Positions 1 through 7,958 of a stretch of DNA of 14,030 nt are shown piece after piece. The stretch spans positions 1 through 14,030 of the forward strand of contig JAKIUX010000006.1 of NCBI GenBank assembly GCA_021647345.1, read 5' to 3'. How positions within the stretch are numbered: position 1 is the first letter of the stretch; each line of letters starts with the position of its first letter. The DNA comes from Hydrogenimonas sp. (lineage in GTDB: Bacteria; Campylobacterota; Campylobacteria; Campylobacterales; Hydrogenimonadaceae). A model generated the notes under the pieces. The model was not told the DNA's origin. It worked only from the letters and a program-made list of their open reading frames with translations, and did not search any database. A program made the translations under genes and the position numbers.

Positions 1-122
1 TTCTCCCTGGGCTCGGCGAAATCGATGGCGTTACCTTTGAAAGCAGAGATGTTGTTCCCTATGTTAGGGCCGAAAAGGCGCCTTCTTGTCTTTATAAGGA
101 GCTCTCTTGTTTTACTTCTCAT
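1..122 (-). CDS. DUF58 family protein, N-terminal fragment
   Basis: Forty codons of a gene that continues past the left edge of the window. The start ATG (122-120) overlaps the TGA stop of the moxR gene in an ATGA junction, so the two are probably translationally coupled. The readable protein starts MRSKTRELLIKTRRRLFGPN and continues with IGNNISAFKGNAIDFAEPRE. The pattern of a basic helix, then a GNN-x-S/F-KG segment, then DFxExRE is how DUF58 proteins begin. DUF58 proteins almost always sit directly after a MoxR ATPase, often with von Willebrand A domain genes further on, and this context supports the call. Their biochemical role is poorly defined; MoxR systems are thought to assist assembly or maturation of other proteins. 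Only the N-terminus is visible, so completeness cannot be judged. Confidence 0.82.
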   Translation of the reverse strand, partial: MRSKTRELLIKTRRRLFGPNIGNNISAFKGNAIDFAEPRE

Positions 123-1066
123 GGAATAGCGACAGCCTTCTGTATCTCGGTTACGATATCGTCACTAGTGACACCGGCCGCTTCAGCTCTGTAGCTGAGA
201 ATTATGCGGTGGCGAAGCACATCGTGAAGAACCTCGGAGACATCGACTACAGAGACATAATCTTTCCCTCTCATCAAAGCTACGGCTCTGCTCGCCTTGA
301 AAAGGTCTATGGAGGCCCTCGGGCTCGCACCGAACTCTATATACTCCTTAAGCTCTTTCAAAGAGTACTCTTGCGGGAATCTTGTAGCGAAAACCAGTTT
401 AAGCATATACTTTACGACGGCATCGTCGACATGTATCGAGGCGAGCTCTCTTTGCATACTCTCTATATCTTCCGCGCCCGCCACCTGTGATATGGGTTCA
501 AAACCCTTTGCGGCAACGCGACTTACCACTTCAAACTCCTCTTCGATCGTGTTGTAGCCGACATCTACTTTAAGCATAAAACGGTCAAGCTGAGCTTCGG
601 GAAGCCGGTAGGTACCCTCCTGCTCCACCGGATTTTGAGTGGCAAGAACCAAAAAGGGTCTTGCAACTTTATAGCTCTCTTGCGCAATCGTAACCTGTCT
701 CTCCTGCATCACCTCCAAAAGGGCTGACTGAACTTTTGCAGGAGCCCTGTTTATCTCGTCCGCCAGCAGAAGATTGGTAAATACCGGACCCTGCTTTATC
801 TTGAACTCGCCGCTCTTTTGGTCATATATCTCAGTACCGGTTATGTCGCTTGGAAGAAGATCAGGCGTAAACTGCACTCTTTTGAACTCAAGCCCCAAAG
901 ATTTCGCCAATGCGTTTACGGCGGTCGTTTTGGCAAGCCCCGGAACCCCTTCGACCCGAAGATGCCCCTCGCACAGCAGAGCTATGAGCATAGAGTCGAC
1001 AAGATGCTCATGCCCTACTATAACTTTAAATACCTCTTTTTTAATAGCCTCTACTCTTTCATTCAT
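119..1066 (-). CDS. MoxR family AAA+ ATPase
   Basis: A 315-residue cytoplasmic AAA+ ATPase of usual MoxR length. Walker A is GVPGLAKT (residues 40-47), Walker B LLLADE (99-104) and sensor 1 ATQNP (142-146), followed by the family signature EGTYRLPEAQLDRF. The C-terminal third is the helical lid of the family. MoxR ATPases act as chaperone-like partners for DUF58 and VWA proteins, and the next gene here is DUF58. I chose ATG at 1066 (MNERVE) because GGAGAG lies four bases upstream; the TTG four codons earlier overlaps that ribosome binding site and is less likely. The stop overlaps the DUF58 start by four bases. A probable promoter lies about 120 bases upstream. The substrate of this system cannot be read from the sequence. 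Confidence 0.93.
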   Translation of the reverse strand: MNERVEAIKKEVFKVIVGHEHLVDSMLIALLCEGHLRVEGVPGLAKTTAVNALAKSLGLEFKRVQFTPDLLPSDITGTEIYDQKSGEFKIKQGPVFTNLLLADEINRAPAKVQSALLEVMQERQVTIAQESYKVARPFLVLATQNPVEQEGTYRLPEAQLDRFMLKVDVGYNTIEEEFEVVSRVAAKGFEPISQVAGAEDIESMQRELASIHVDDAVVKYMLKLVFATRFPQEYSLKELKEYIEFGASPRASIDLFKASRAVALMRGKDYVSVVDVSEVLHDVLRHRIILSYRAEAAGVTSDDIVTEIQKAVAIP

Positions 1067-1070
1067 AAAT

Positions 1071-1076
1071 CTCTCC
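1071..1076 (-). promoter_or_regulatory. Ribosome binding site deciding the moxR start
   Basis: GGAGAG on the minus strand, four bases before ATG 1066-1064. It overlaps the alternative upstream TTG codon (1078-1076), which argues for the ATG as the real start. Confidence 0.65.
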
Positions 1077-1186
1077 AATAATTTTTTTCGAAAAATAGTC
1101 TTTTACAAACAGCTTCAGAGCCGCTTAGGCAAAGCCGTTTGATCACAAGACCCTTTTCATAGGATTGAACAAGAAATCTTTCTAAA

Positions 1187-1192
1187 ATTATA
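1187..1192 (-). promoter_or_regulatory. Putative -10 box of the moxR operon
   Basis: A perfect TATAAT reading on the minus strand (ATTATA on plus) in an AT-rich stretch. No good -35 box is visible, which is common for housekeeping promoters of Campylobacterota. It would give a leader of roughly 115 bases before the moxR start. Confidence 0.45.
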
Positions 1193-1223
1193 GTGACTTG
1201 CGGCTAATGAAAATAAATTTACG

Positions 1224-1295
1224 GTAAACGAAAAGTAAACATAACGATGCAAAAAACAACTCTTTTATGTTGTCCGTTTACAATTTTTGTAAAAC
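1224..1295. promoter_or_regulatory. Repeated GTAAAC boxes, possible operator
   Basis: GTAAAC occurs at 1224-1229 and 1235-1240, exactly 11 bases apart (one helical turn). It recurs inverted as GTTTAC at 1276-1281 and, with one extra A, as GTAAAAC at 1289-1295. The last two lie in a perfect inverted repeat TTTACAA-TTT-TTGTAAA (1277-1293). The boxes lie between two divergent promoters, just upstream of the histidine kinase -10 box, so a dimeric regulator could bind here. The regulator is unknown; the REC protein encoded downstream has no DNA-binding domain, so it is not an obvious candidate. Confidence 0.4.
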
Positions 1296-1301
1296 TGACG
1301 A

Positions 1302-1307
1302 TATAAA
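1302..1307 (+). promoter_or_regulatory. Putative -10 box of the sensor kinase operon
   Basis: TATAAA in the context GATATAAATTT. Transcription would start near 1314, giving a leader of about 48 bases to ATG 1362. No clear -35 box is seen at standard spacing; TTTACA at 1277-1282 is 19 bases upstream and overlaps the inverted repeat. Confidence 0.35.
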
Positions 1308-1361
1308 TTTCAGTAAAAAAACTGATGTTGAGTGGCAAAAAGAGTTCAAAAAGCAGAATAT

Positions 1362-3242
1362 ATGAAAAATTTTATAAACATACTAAAAAGCAGCAAAATA
1401 CTCTTCCCGGTTCTGGTAACCTCAATATTTCTGGGAGCTTTTCTCTTTTACTACATACCGTACATCATGGAGGACGGTCTTATAAAAAACATTGTACGAC
1501 ACTCAAAAAATGCGGTAGAACGCCTACAGATGGAGCGTGAATACTACACCCTCTCAGTTGTTAGGGATGTAAAGAAGTTTGCACCTCAGCTAAGTTTCGA
1601 CTACAACCATGAGGGTGTCAACGCAAAGCTGCCCTTCCCAACCACGACGATACACGATCTTAGCAGAATGTACTCGAAGCGAAGCGACGTCAAATTCTCT
1701 CTCTATAGCAATTACCCCTTCTTGAACCGTAAAGATAGAGTGTTGACACCATTTCAGAAAGAGGCTCTTAAAAAGGTTAAAGAGAACGGGGGGCTATACT
1801 ACAAAAAAGATTTTATAGACGGAAAACCGGTGCTTAGGGTGGCGGTGGCCGACTATATGGTGCAGCAGGCGTGTGTAGATTGCCACAACAGCCATAAACT
1901 TAAAAATTGGCCATCCGACAAGTGGAAGCTTGGCGATATGAGAGGTGTGCTTGAGATAATGACGCCAATAGATACGGCAATGGGCGAGATGTATGCCTCA
2001 AGAAACAGGGTCCTTTTTGCATCGCTTCTTATAATGCTTCTGCTCTTCATATACTACTCATACCTTCTTTTAAGAAGAGAGAGTCAGCTAAATATGGAGA
2101 AAGAGGAGTTGAGCGAAGATTTAAAAGATCTCTCGGCACACTTCGACAAATATGTGATCGCGTCCAAGACCGATTTGAACGGAATCATAACCTATGCCAG
2201 TGAAAGATTTTGCAAAATCTCCGGTTTTAAAAGAGATGAGCTTATAGGCAAAACCCACTCTGTAGTGCGCCACCCCGATACTCCCAAGGAGCTCTACCAA
2301 AAGATGTGGGAACGAATCTCAAACGATAAAACATGGGCGGGTGAGCTTAAAAACAGAAAGAAAAATGGAGGCTACTACTGGGTCAAGGCTGTCGTCATGC
2401 CGCTTTACAACCATAAAGGCGAAAAGGTGGGCTACACCTCTATTCGTCACGACATAACCGACAAAAAGAAGATTCAAGATCTCAACAAGACTCTCGAGAA
2501 GAGAGTAGCAGAGGAGGTTCGAAAGAACAGAGAGAAGCAGAAGCAGATGCTTCACCAATCAAGACTCGCACAGATGGGCGAGATGATAAGTATGATAGCA
2601 CACCAGTGGAGACAGCCTCTTGCCGCGATCAGTTCATGCTCGCTTGCCATAGCGCTAAAAGCTAAACTTGGAAAGCTCGACAAAGATACGGCAATTGAGC
2701 TTTCAGAGAAGATTTCAGAGTATTCGCAGCATCTAAGCAGAACAATTGACGACTTTAGAGAGTTTTTCAAACCAAACAGGGGAGTCGAAGAGACAACATA
2801 TAAATCACTGGTCGAGTCCGCGCTCTCTATAGTAGATATCTCTCTGAAAAATAGGGGTATAGAAAGAAGAGTCGATATGCGCTGCGAAAGCAAACTGATG
2901 ACCTACCCCAACGAACTTAAGCAGGTGATTCTTAATCTTATAAAAAATGCCGAAGAGGCTTTGGTGGAGCGAAAAGTTGAAAATCCGGTCATAGAGATAG
3001 TAAGTTACAAAGACGGCGAGAGTGCGGTTCTTGAGGTGAGAGACAATGCCGGAGGGGTACCCGACAATATAATAGACAAGATATTTGACCCATACTTCTC
3101 TACAAAGACGGAAAAGAACGGCACCGGGCTCGGGCTATATATGAGCAAAATTATAATCGAAGATCACTGCAAAGGAAAGCTGACTGTAGAAAACGGGTCC
3201 GAAGGGGCTATCTTTAAAATAGTGCTCGAGGCTGCAGTATGA
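1362..3242 (+). CDS. Heme- and PAS-containing sensor histidine kinase
   Basis: A 626-residue membrane histidine kinase. A transmembrane helix (about 12-32) leads into a periplasmic domain (33-216) resembling Tll0287-like/DUF3365 sensors: it has the TTTIHDLSRM and NRKDRVLTPFQKEAL segments and a c-type heme motif CVDCH (C171, C174, H175). A second helix (about 217-237) and linker lead to an Aer-type PAS domain (about 258-368) with RHPD (R303, H304, D306) and W325, which match E. coli Aer residues R57, H58, D60 and W79 linked to FAD binding. A coiled coil (368-400) precedes the kinase core: phospho-acceptor H414 in AHQWRQPL, N-box N525, DNAGG (561-565), and GTGLGL (587-592). It should autophosphorylate and pass phosphate to the overlapping downstream REC protein. 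An in-frame GTG at 1332 would add ten residues; neither start has a strong ribosome binding site, and I prefer the ATG because it opens directly into the membrane anchor. Ligand identity and redox sensing are inference. Confidence 0.92.
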   Translation: MKNFINILKSSKILFPVLVTSIFLGAFLFYYIPYIMEDGLIKNIVRHSKNAVERLQMEREYYTLSVVRDVKKFAPQLSFDYNHEGVNAKLPFPTTTIHDLSRMYSKRSDVKFSLYSNYPFLNRKDRVLTPFQKEALKKVKENGGLYYKKDFIDGKPVLRVAVADYMVQQACVDCHNSHKLKNWPSDKWKLGDMRGVLEIMTPIDTAMGEMYASRNRVLFASLLIMLLLFIYYSYLLLRRESQLNMEKEELSEDLKDLSAHFDKYVIASKTDLNGIITYASERFCKISGFKRDELIGKTHSVVRHPDTPKELYQKMWERISNDKTWAGELKNRKKNGGYYWVKAVVMPLYNHKGEKVGYTSIRHDITDKKKIQDLNKTLEKRVAEEVRKNREKQKQMLHQSRLAQMGEMISMIAHQWRQPLAAISSCSLAIALKAKLGKLDKDTAIELSEKISEYSQHLSRTIDDFREFFKPNRGVEETTYKSLVESALSIVDISLKNRGIERRVDMRCESKLMTYPNELKQVILNLIKNAEEALVERKVENPVIEIVSYKDGESAVLEVRDNAGGVPDNIIDKIFDPYFSTKTEKNGTGLGLYMSKIIIEDHCKGKLTVENGSEGAIFKIVLEAAV

Positions 3243-5212
3243 ACTACGATATAAATAAGATAGTATCCTACAGTCGCGGATTGAGGCTCCTTTACGTAGA
3301 AGATGACCTACCGGCAAGAGTCGCTACCAAAGCCGTTTTAGAGGAGTTCTTCGACCATATAGAGGAGGCTTCCGACGGCCTCGAGGGGGTGAAGATCTTC
3401 AAAAACGGAAACTTCGACCTTATCATAACAGATATCAATATGCCGCGCATGAACGGTCTTGAGATGATAAAGAGGATTAGAAAAGAGAGCCCCGATATCC
3501 CCATACTAATACTCTCCGCCCATAACGAATCTGAATTTCTCATAAGCAGTATCTCCCTTAATGTAGAAGGGTACCTTCTAAAACCGATCGAACTTGAGCA
3601 GTTTCTCGAAATAATGAGCAGAGTAGCAGAAAAGCTCAATCTAAAAGAGGAGGCGGAAAGAAACCTTAATCTTCTTCAACAGTATCTAGAGGTAACAGAT
3701 GCGGGAAATATTGTTTCTAAAACGAACCACAAGGGGATCATAACCTATGTGAACGATGCCTTCTGTAAAATCTCCGAGTACAGCAAAGAGGAACTGATAG
3801 GGAAACCGCACAATATTGTAAGGCATCCAGACACACCAAAAAGTACCTTCGAACAGATGTGGCAGACGATAAAAGAGAGAAAAGAGATATGGCAAGGGGT
3901 CATAAAGAACAGAACGAAAAATGGAAAATTCTACTATGTGCAGACGACGATAAAGCCGATATTGGATAAAAATGGTGAGATAATAGAGTTTATAGCTCTA
4001 AGAAACGATATAACTGATATTATGAACCCTAGAAAACAGTTGAACGATCTTATAAACTCCTGCCGTGAGACTGTAGTCGTCCTTATAAAGATCGAAGGAT
4101 TTGAATATATTGAGAAGTTCTACGGCCATACATTGACTCAGGAACTAGAGGAGAGGTTTGCTAGAAAGCTTATGGAGCATATACCAAAAGAGTTCAAATT
4201 TGAAAGGGTTTATCAGCTTGGCAACGGCGAATACGCCTTTGCTAAAGATAAAAAGATATGCACACATAAAGCCGACTTCATCAAAGAGCAGCTAAAAAAG
4301 TTTCATGATAGGATTAACGAAGAGGGTATAACACTGGGAGAGATCGATTATGACATAACAGTTCTTGTAAGCTTCTCATATGGAAAAGATGCTTTGGAGA
4401 ATGCGAAGTCAGGCCTAAAGGAGCTGATAGAGAAGAAGCAGGATTTTATAATAGCCGAGAACCTGGTCGAGAGAGATCATAAATTGGCGCAAAAAAATAT
4501 CCAGACTCTAAAGACGATAAAAAAAGCGATAGAAAACCGAAAGATTATATGCCATTTCCAGCCAATTATTAACAACAAAACCCTGCAGGTAGAGAAGTAT
4601 GAGTCCTTAGTAAGGCTTATAGATGAAGAGGGCAAAACCTTATCTCCCTACTTTTTTATAGAGACGGCCAAGAGGAGCAAATTTTACGCAAAGATCACTT
4701 CGATGGTTTTAGAGAGCGCATTTAGGGCTCTTGATAGAACCGACAAAAAGATATCTATAAACCTATCCGCACTCGACTTAGAAAAAAGATCAAGCAGAAA
4801 AGAGATATTCAGGCTTTTAAAACTTCATAAAGAGAAAGCCCACAGAGTGGTTTTTGAACTATTGGAGGATGAGAACGTAAAAGATTTTGAGCAGATCAAA
4901 TCTTTTATAAAGAGAGTTAAGAGTCTGGGTGTTAAAATTGCAATAGACGATTTTGGTACCGGATATTCAAACTTTGAAAGACTTCTTGACTACCAGCCCG
5001 ATATTCTAAAAATTGACGGGAGTCTCATAAAAAATATAGAGAGCAGCCAACTCTCGCTCTCGCTTGTCAAAACAGTCGTAAACTTTGCCAAAGAGATGGG
5101 CTTGGAGACGGTGGCGGAGTATGTCGAGAACGAACGAATCTTCAATATTATCAAAGATCTTGGCGTGGAGTATTCGCAAGGATACCACTTCGGAAAACCG
5201 GAGCCCCTTTAA
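3239..5212 (+). CDS. Response regulator, REC-PAS-GGDEF-EAL
   Basis: A 657-residue cytoplasmic response regulator. The REC domain (about 14-130) has acidic residues E21-D23, phospho-acceptor D65, S93 and K115. A PAS domain (about 145-262) closely resembles that of the upstream kinase and keeps R195, H196, D198 and W218 of Aer-type flavin domains. The GGDEF-like domain (about 270-410) is degenerate, reading GNGEY at 328-332, so it is unlikely to make c-di-GMP. The EAL domain (about 425-657) reads ESL rather than EAL but keeps the catalytic set E455, N508, E540, D570-D571 (DDFGTGYSNF), K591, E627 and Q647, so it probably hydrolyses c-di-GMP. The start ATG overlaps the kinase stop (ATGA), with GAGG seven bases upstream inside the kinase gene. 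The two proteins are almost surely a cognate pair. The stop overlaps that of trkH on the other strand. Confidence 0.93.
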   Translation: MNYDINKIVSYSRGLRLLYVEDDLPARVATKAVLEEFFDHIEEASDGLEGVKIFKNGNFDLIITDINMPRMNGLEMIKRIRKESPDIPILILSAHNESEFLISSISLNVEGYLLKPIELEQFLEIMSRVAEKLNLKEEAERNLNLLQQYLEVTDAGNIVSKTNHKGIITYVNDAFCKISEYSKEELIGKPHNIVRHPDTPKSTFEQMWQTIKERKEIWQGVIKNRTKNGKFYYVQTTIKPILDKNGEIIEFIALRNDITDIMNPRKQLNDLINSCRETVVVLIKIEGFEYIEKFYGHTLTQELEERFARKLMEHIPKEFKFERVYQLGNGEYAFAKDKKICTHKADFIKEQLKKFHDRINEEGITLGEIDYDITVLVSFSYGKDALENAKSGLKELIEKKQDFIIAENLVERDHKLAQKNIQTLKTIKKAIENRKIICHFQPIINNKTLQVEKYESLVRLIDEEGKTLSPYFFIETAKRSKFYAKITSMVLESAFRALDRTDKKISINLSALDLEKRSSRKEIFRLLKLHKEKAHRVVFELLEDENVKDFEQIKSFIKRVKSLGVKIAIDDFGTGYSNFERLLDYQPDILKIDGSLIKNIESSQLSLSLVKTVVNFAKEMGLETVAEYVENERIFNIIKDLGVEYSQGYHFGKPEPL

Positions 5213-6651
5213 AATCGTTTCCAGAAAGCTGATGTAAAAAGTATGAAAACGGTGTAACACTCAAGTCTGCCCACAATCATTCCAGCCGAAAGAACGATCT
5301 TGTCGAAATCGCTGAAAAAAGCGAAGTTCTCTGCTGGACCTACCTTTGAAAAACCGGGACCTATATTTCCAACCATAGCCAGAGCACCGGATAGTGCGGT
5401 CATCACATCCAACCCTTTTGCATAGATATAGACTGTAAGGGCCGCAACAGTCATTATGTAAAGAACGAAAAAGCCAAAGGTTAGCGAGAGTACCCTCTCT
5501 TTGAGTCTGTTGCCGTCGACGAAAACATAGAGTATTGCGCTCGGATGCAAGATTCTCTTGAACTCCGAAAAGAGAGTTTTGAAAATGATGACATATCTTA
5601 TGACCTTTACTCCTCCCGCCGTGGAACCCGCATTTCCGCCTATGAGCATCGCTACGAAGAGTACAGAGATGGCAAGGTTGCTCCATGAGCCGTAGTCGAC
5701 CGTGGCAAATCCGGTAGTGGTCATTACAGAAGCTACGCTGAACATGGAGTGTTTGAGAGAGTAGTATATGCTCTCTCCGCTAAGATCGGCATGAATGATC
5801 GTCAAGAGTATCGACATAAGCAAAAAGAGCGCAATATACCACTTCACCTCTTCGCTTCTGTAACCGCTTCCGTCTCTAAAGAAGAGTCGCAAATGAGCAA
5901 GAAAGTTGATACCCGAAAGAATCATGAATAGTGTAGTAACCCATATGATTCCATCGCTATCGAAAGCTCCGAGAGAGCTGTTTTTTGTAGAGAATCCTCC
6001 GGTAGAAATAGTGGAAAAGGCGTGGTTAAGTGCGTCGAACCACCCCATTCCGAAGAGCTTGAGCAAAAATGTATCTAAAAGCGTCAGCAGAATGTAGACT
6101 CCCCACAGGCTCATAGCTGTATGTTTAATTTTCGGAGTTAGCTTCTCCATCTGCACTCCAGTCGCTTCCGCTTTGAAAAGAGCGAGACTGCCGGTAGGAT
6201 TTATAAGAGAGAGAAGCCCGACTCCTAAAACTATGATTCCCATTCCGCCCAGCCAGTGCATAAGACTTCTATGAAAAAGTATCATCTTATCGAGCGATTC
6301 AATATCGGTAAAGACGGTCGCGCCGGTCGTCGTAAAACCGCTTATAGCTTCAAAAAAAGCCGAAGCGGGTGTTATATCGGTATAAAGAAGCAGGGGAACG
6401 GCACCCGCGATTCCGAGCAGCAGCCACAAAAGATTTACAGCAAGTATGCTCTCTTTGATGCCGAGTTTGATCGAATGGCCTCTAAGTGTCAGCCACATGG
6501 CAGCGTTTAGAGCGAAAAAGGAAGAGACGAAAAGAGCCATATTAGCATACGCCTCCCCATAAATAAGACCTATAAGCAGTGTAAAAGAGAAGAAGAGTGA
6601 GAGGGTCATCCCTATGAAGCTCAAAAGTTTAAAGATACTTTTAAAGTCCAT
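5209..6651 (-). CDS. trkH: Trk/Ktr-type potassium uptake channel subunit TrkH
   Basis: A 480-residue inner-membrane K+ channel subunit of usual TrkH length. It has the four pore-loop repeats of the family: TTTG (107-110) in SGFTTTGATV, STGG (216-219) in STISTGGFS, TTTG (311-314) in VMTTTGFAT, and a divergent fourth loop VGNIGPG (427-433). These line the selectivity filter in TrkH/KtrB proteins. The loop GGNAGSTAGG (338-347) in the third repeat corresponds to the gating region under the pore. The start ATG lies 11 bases inside the end of trkA, after AAAGAGTGG, so the channel and its regulator are translated from one message. It converges with the EAL response regulator and their stop codons share TTAA. 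Confidence 0.95.
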   Translation of the reverse strand: MDFKSIFKLLSFIGMTLSLFFSFTLLIGLIYGEAYANMALFVSSFFALNAAMWLTLRGHSIKLGIKESILAVNLLWLLLGIAGAVPLLLYTDITPASAFFEAISGFTTTGATVFTDIESLDKMILFHRSLMHWLGGMGIIVLGVGLLSLINPTGSLALFKAEATGVQMEKLTPKIKHTAMSLWGVYILLTLLDTFLLKLFGMGWFDALNHAFSTISTGGFSTKNSSLGAFDSDGIIWVTTLFMILSGINFLAHLRLFFRDGSGYRSEEVKWYIALFLLMSILLTIIHADLSGESIYYSLKHSMFSVASVMTTTGFATVDYGSWSNLAISVLFVAMLIGGNAGSTAGGVKVIRYVIIFKTLFSEFKRILHPSAILYVFVDGNRLKERVLSLTFGFFVLYIMTVAALTVYIYAKGLDVMTALSGALAMVGNIGPGFSKVGPAENFAFFSDFDKIVLSAGMIVGRLECYTVFILFTSAFWKRF

Positions 6652-7957
6652 ATATCCACTCTTTTACGTCAGATTCGAGATCAGACGTGGTAAAAATAAC
6701 GATCACATCCCCCTCCAGCGCTTCTCTCTTCTCTTCGAAAGACAAAAGCGAACCGCTTCGCACGATGAAAGAGAGAAAGCCTTTTCTGCTCTTTAGCGGC
6801 CTGAGCCTTCTTCCGATAATTGGTGAGCCGGGAAAGATCTTACGCAAAAATATTGTACCTCTGCCGCCGCAAAATTTCCTCTCCATAACCACACCGCTAG
6901 AGTATATACGCTCTACTATAGCGTTGTAAGCGCTCATCTTCGGTCCTCTTACCACCACTATTCCAAGAGAGTGCATCAGGCTATAGTACTCCATCTCGTT
7001 ATTGACCGCTACTACCCTTTTGATTCCATGCTCTTTCGCTTCGAGCGATTTTATTATGTTGTATTCATCGTTGTCGGTCGCCGCTATCATCATGTCGGCA
7101 TATTCGAGTCCCTCCTCTTCAAAAAGGGCTCCTGTTCCATATTTGCAGCTAATAGTCATAGCCTCCCCTTCGAGACTCTCTTCGGCTCTTTCGCACAACG
7201 AGATATCTTTTTCTACAAGCTTTACGCTTTTGCCCCGCTCTATGAGGGCTTTGGCTATACTTACCCCCAAATCGCCCCCTCCAAAAACGACACACCTTTT
7301 TATGGCGCCAGGAGCCTCCACCTCCAGCTTCGAGCAGAGCTCTCGAATAGGTCGTTCGTCACCGAAAAGATATATCAGATCGTTGGGCAGTATACTCTCA
7401 TCACCTTTAGGTATGAAAAATCTCTTCTCTCTTTCTACTCCTACGAGAGCGAAACCTTTGGGCTCCAACCGCATGGAGCCTACCTCTTTCGAGACCCTTA
7501 CAGAAATAAGTTTGAAATCTGTATATTTAAACTGCTTTACATTGTTTGCTTTCGGATAATCAAGAAGAGAGGTAACAGTTTCCGAAGTGAGCAGCATCGG
7601 AAAAACGGCATCGTCTATTCCCAGCTTCTGCCGTATGGAACTTTTGGCGAAGAACTGGTTTCTGAGCCTTATTATCTTTCTTCCGGAAGAGATCGAATCG
7701 TCGGCGATTAGGGTAGAGATCAGGTTGGCTTCGTCCATATCGGTAACAGCTATGAAGAGATCGCACTCTCTCCCGGAGAGTTTGCCGTAAGTGGCCGGAT
7801 CTTCGATATCACCATGAACCGGAAGTATGTCGAGACTCTCCTGCAGGCGCTGTAGAGCCTCTGCGTTTCTGTCTATAACTGTTACACTGTGGCCAACAGA
7901 AAGTGTCCTTGCAAGGTTGAATCCTACCCTTCCGGCCCCTGCTATTATAATATCCAC
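6641..7957 (-). CDS. trkA: Trk potassium transport regulator TrkA
   Basis: A 438-residue cytosolic regulator made of two RCK halves, the standard TrkA layout. Half one has a Rossmann motif GAGRVG (7-12) with acidic D29 and an RCK_C domain at about 140-215. Half two has GGGDLG (226-231) with E249, and a second RCK_C domain at about 358-438. TrkA forms a ring under TrkH and gates it in response to NAD(H) or adenine nucleotides. The start is GTG at 7957, supported by a strong GAGGAGAA five bases upstream. It follows the clc stop (TAG, 7961-7959) by one base, and its end overlaps trkH. No truncation or missing nucleotide-binding motif is seen. Confidence 0.95.
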   Translation of the reverse strand: MDIIIAGAGRVGFNLARTLSVGHSVTVIDRNAEALQRLQESLDILPVHGDIEDPATYGKLSGRECDLFIAVTDMDEANLISTLIADDSISSGRKIIRLRNQFFAKSSIRQKLGIDDAVFPMLLTSETVTSLLDYPKANNVKQFKYTDFKLISVRVSKEVGSMRLEPKGFALVGVEREKRFFIPKGDESILPNDLIYLFGDERPIRELCSKLEVEAPGAIKRCVVFGGGDLGVSIAKALIERGKSVKLVEKDISLCERAEESLEGEAMTISCKYGTGALFEEEGLEYADMMIAATDNDEYNIIKSLEAKEHGIKRVVAVNNEMEYYSLMHSLGIVVVRGPKMSAYNAIVERIYSSGVVMERKFCGGRGTIFLRKIFPGSPIIGRRLRPLKSRKGFLSFIVRSGSLLSFEEKREALEGDVIVIFTTSDLESDVKEWIYGL

Positions 7958-7958
7958 A

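Noticed and set aside
1325..1540. ATG-started 71-residue plus-strand frame at the sensor kinase start
   Set aside because: It overlaps the kinase in another frame and has no domain; the kinase frame carries the membrane helix and sensor motifs.
6971..7711. Long 246-residue plus-strand reading frame across trkA
   Set aside because: It lies wholly antisense to a well-supported trkA, has biased aromatic composition and no recognisable domain; it is a shadow.
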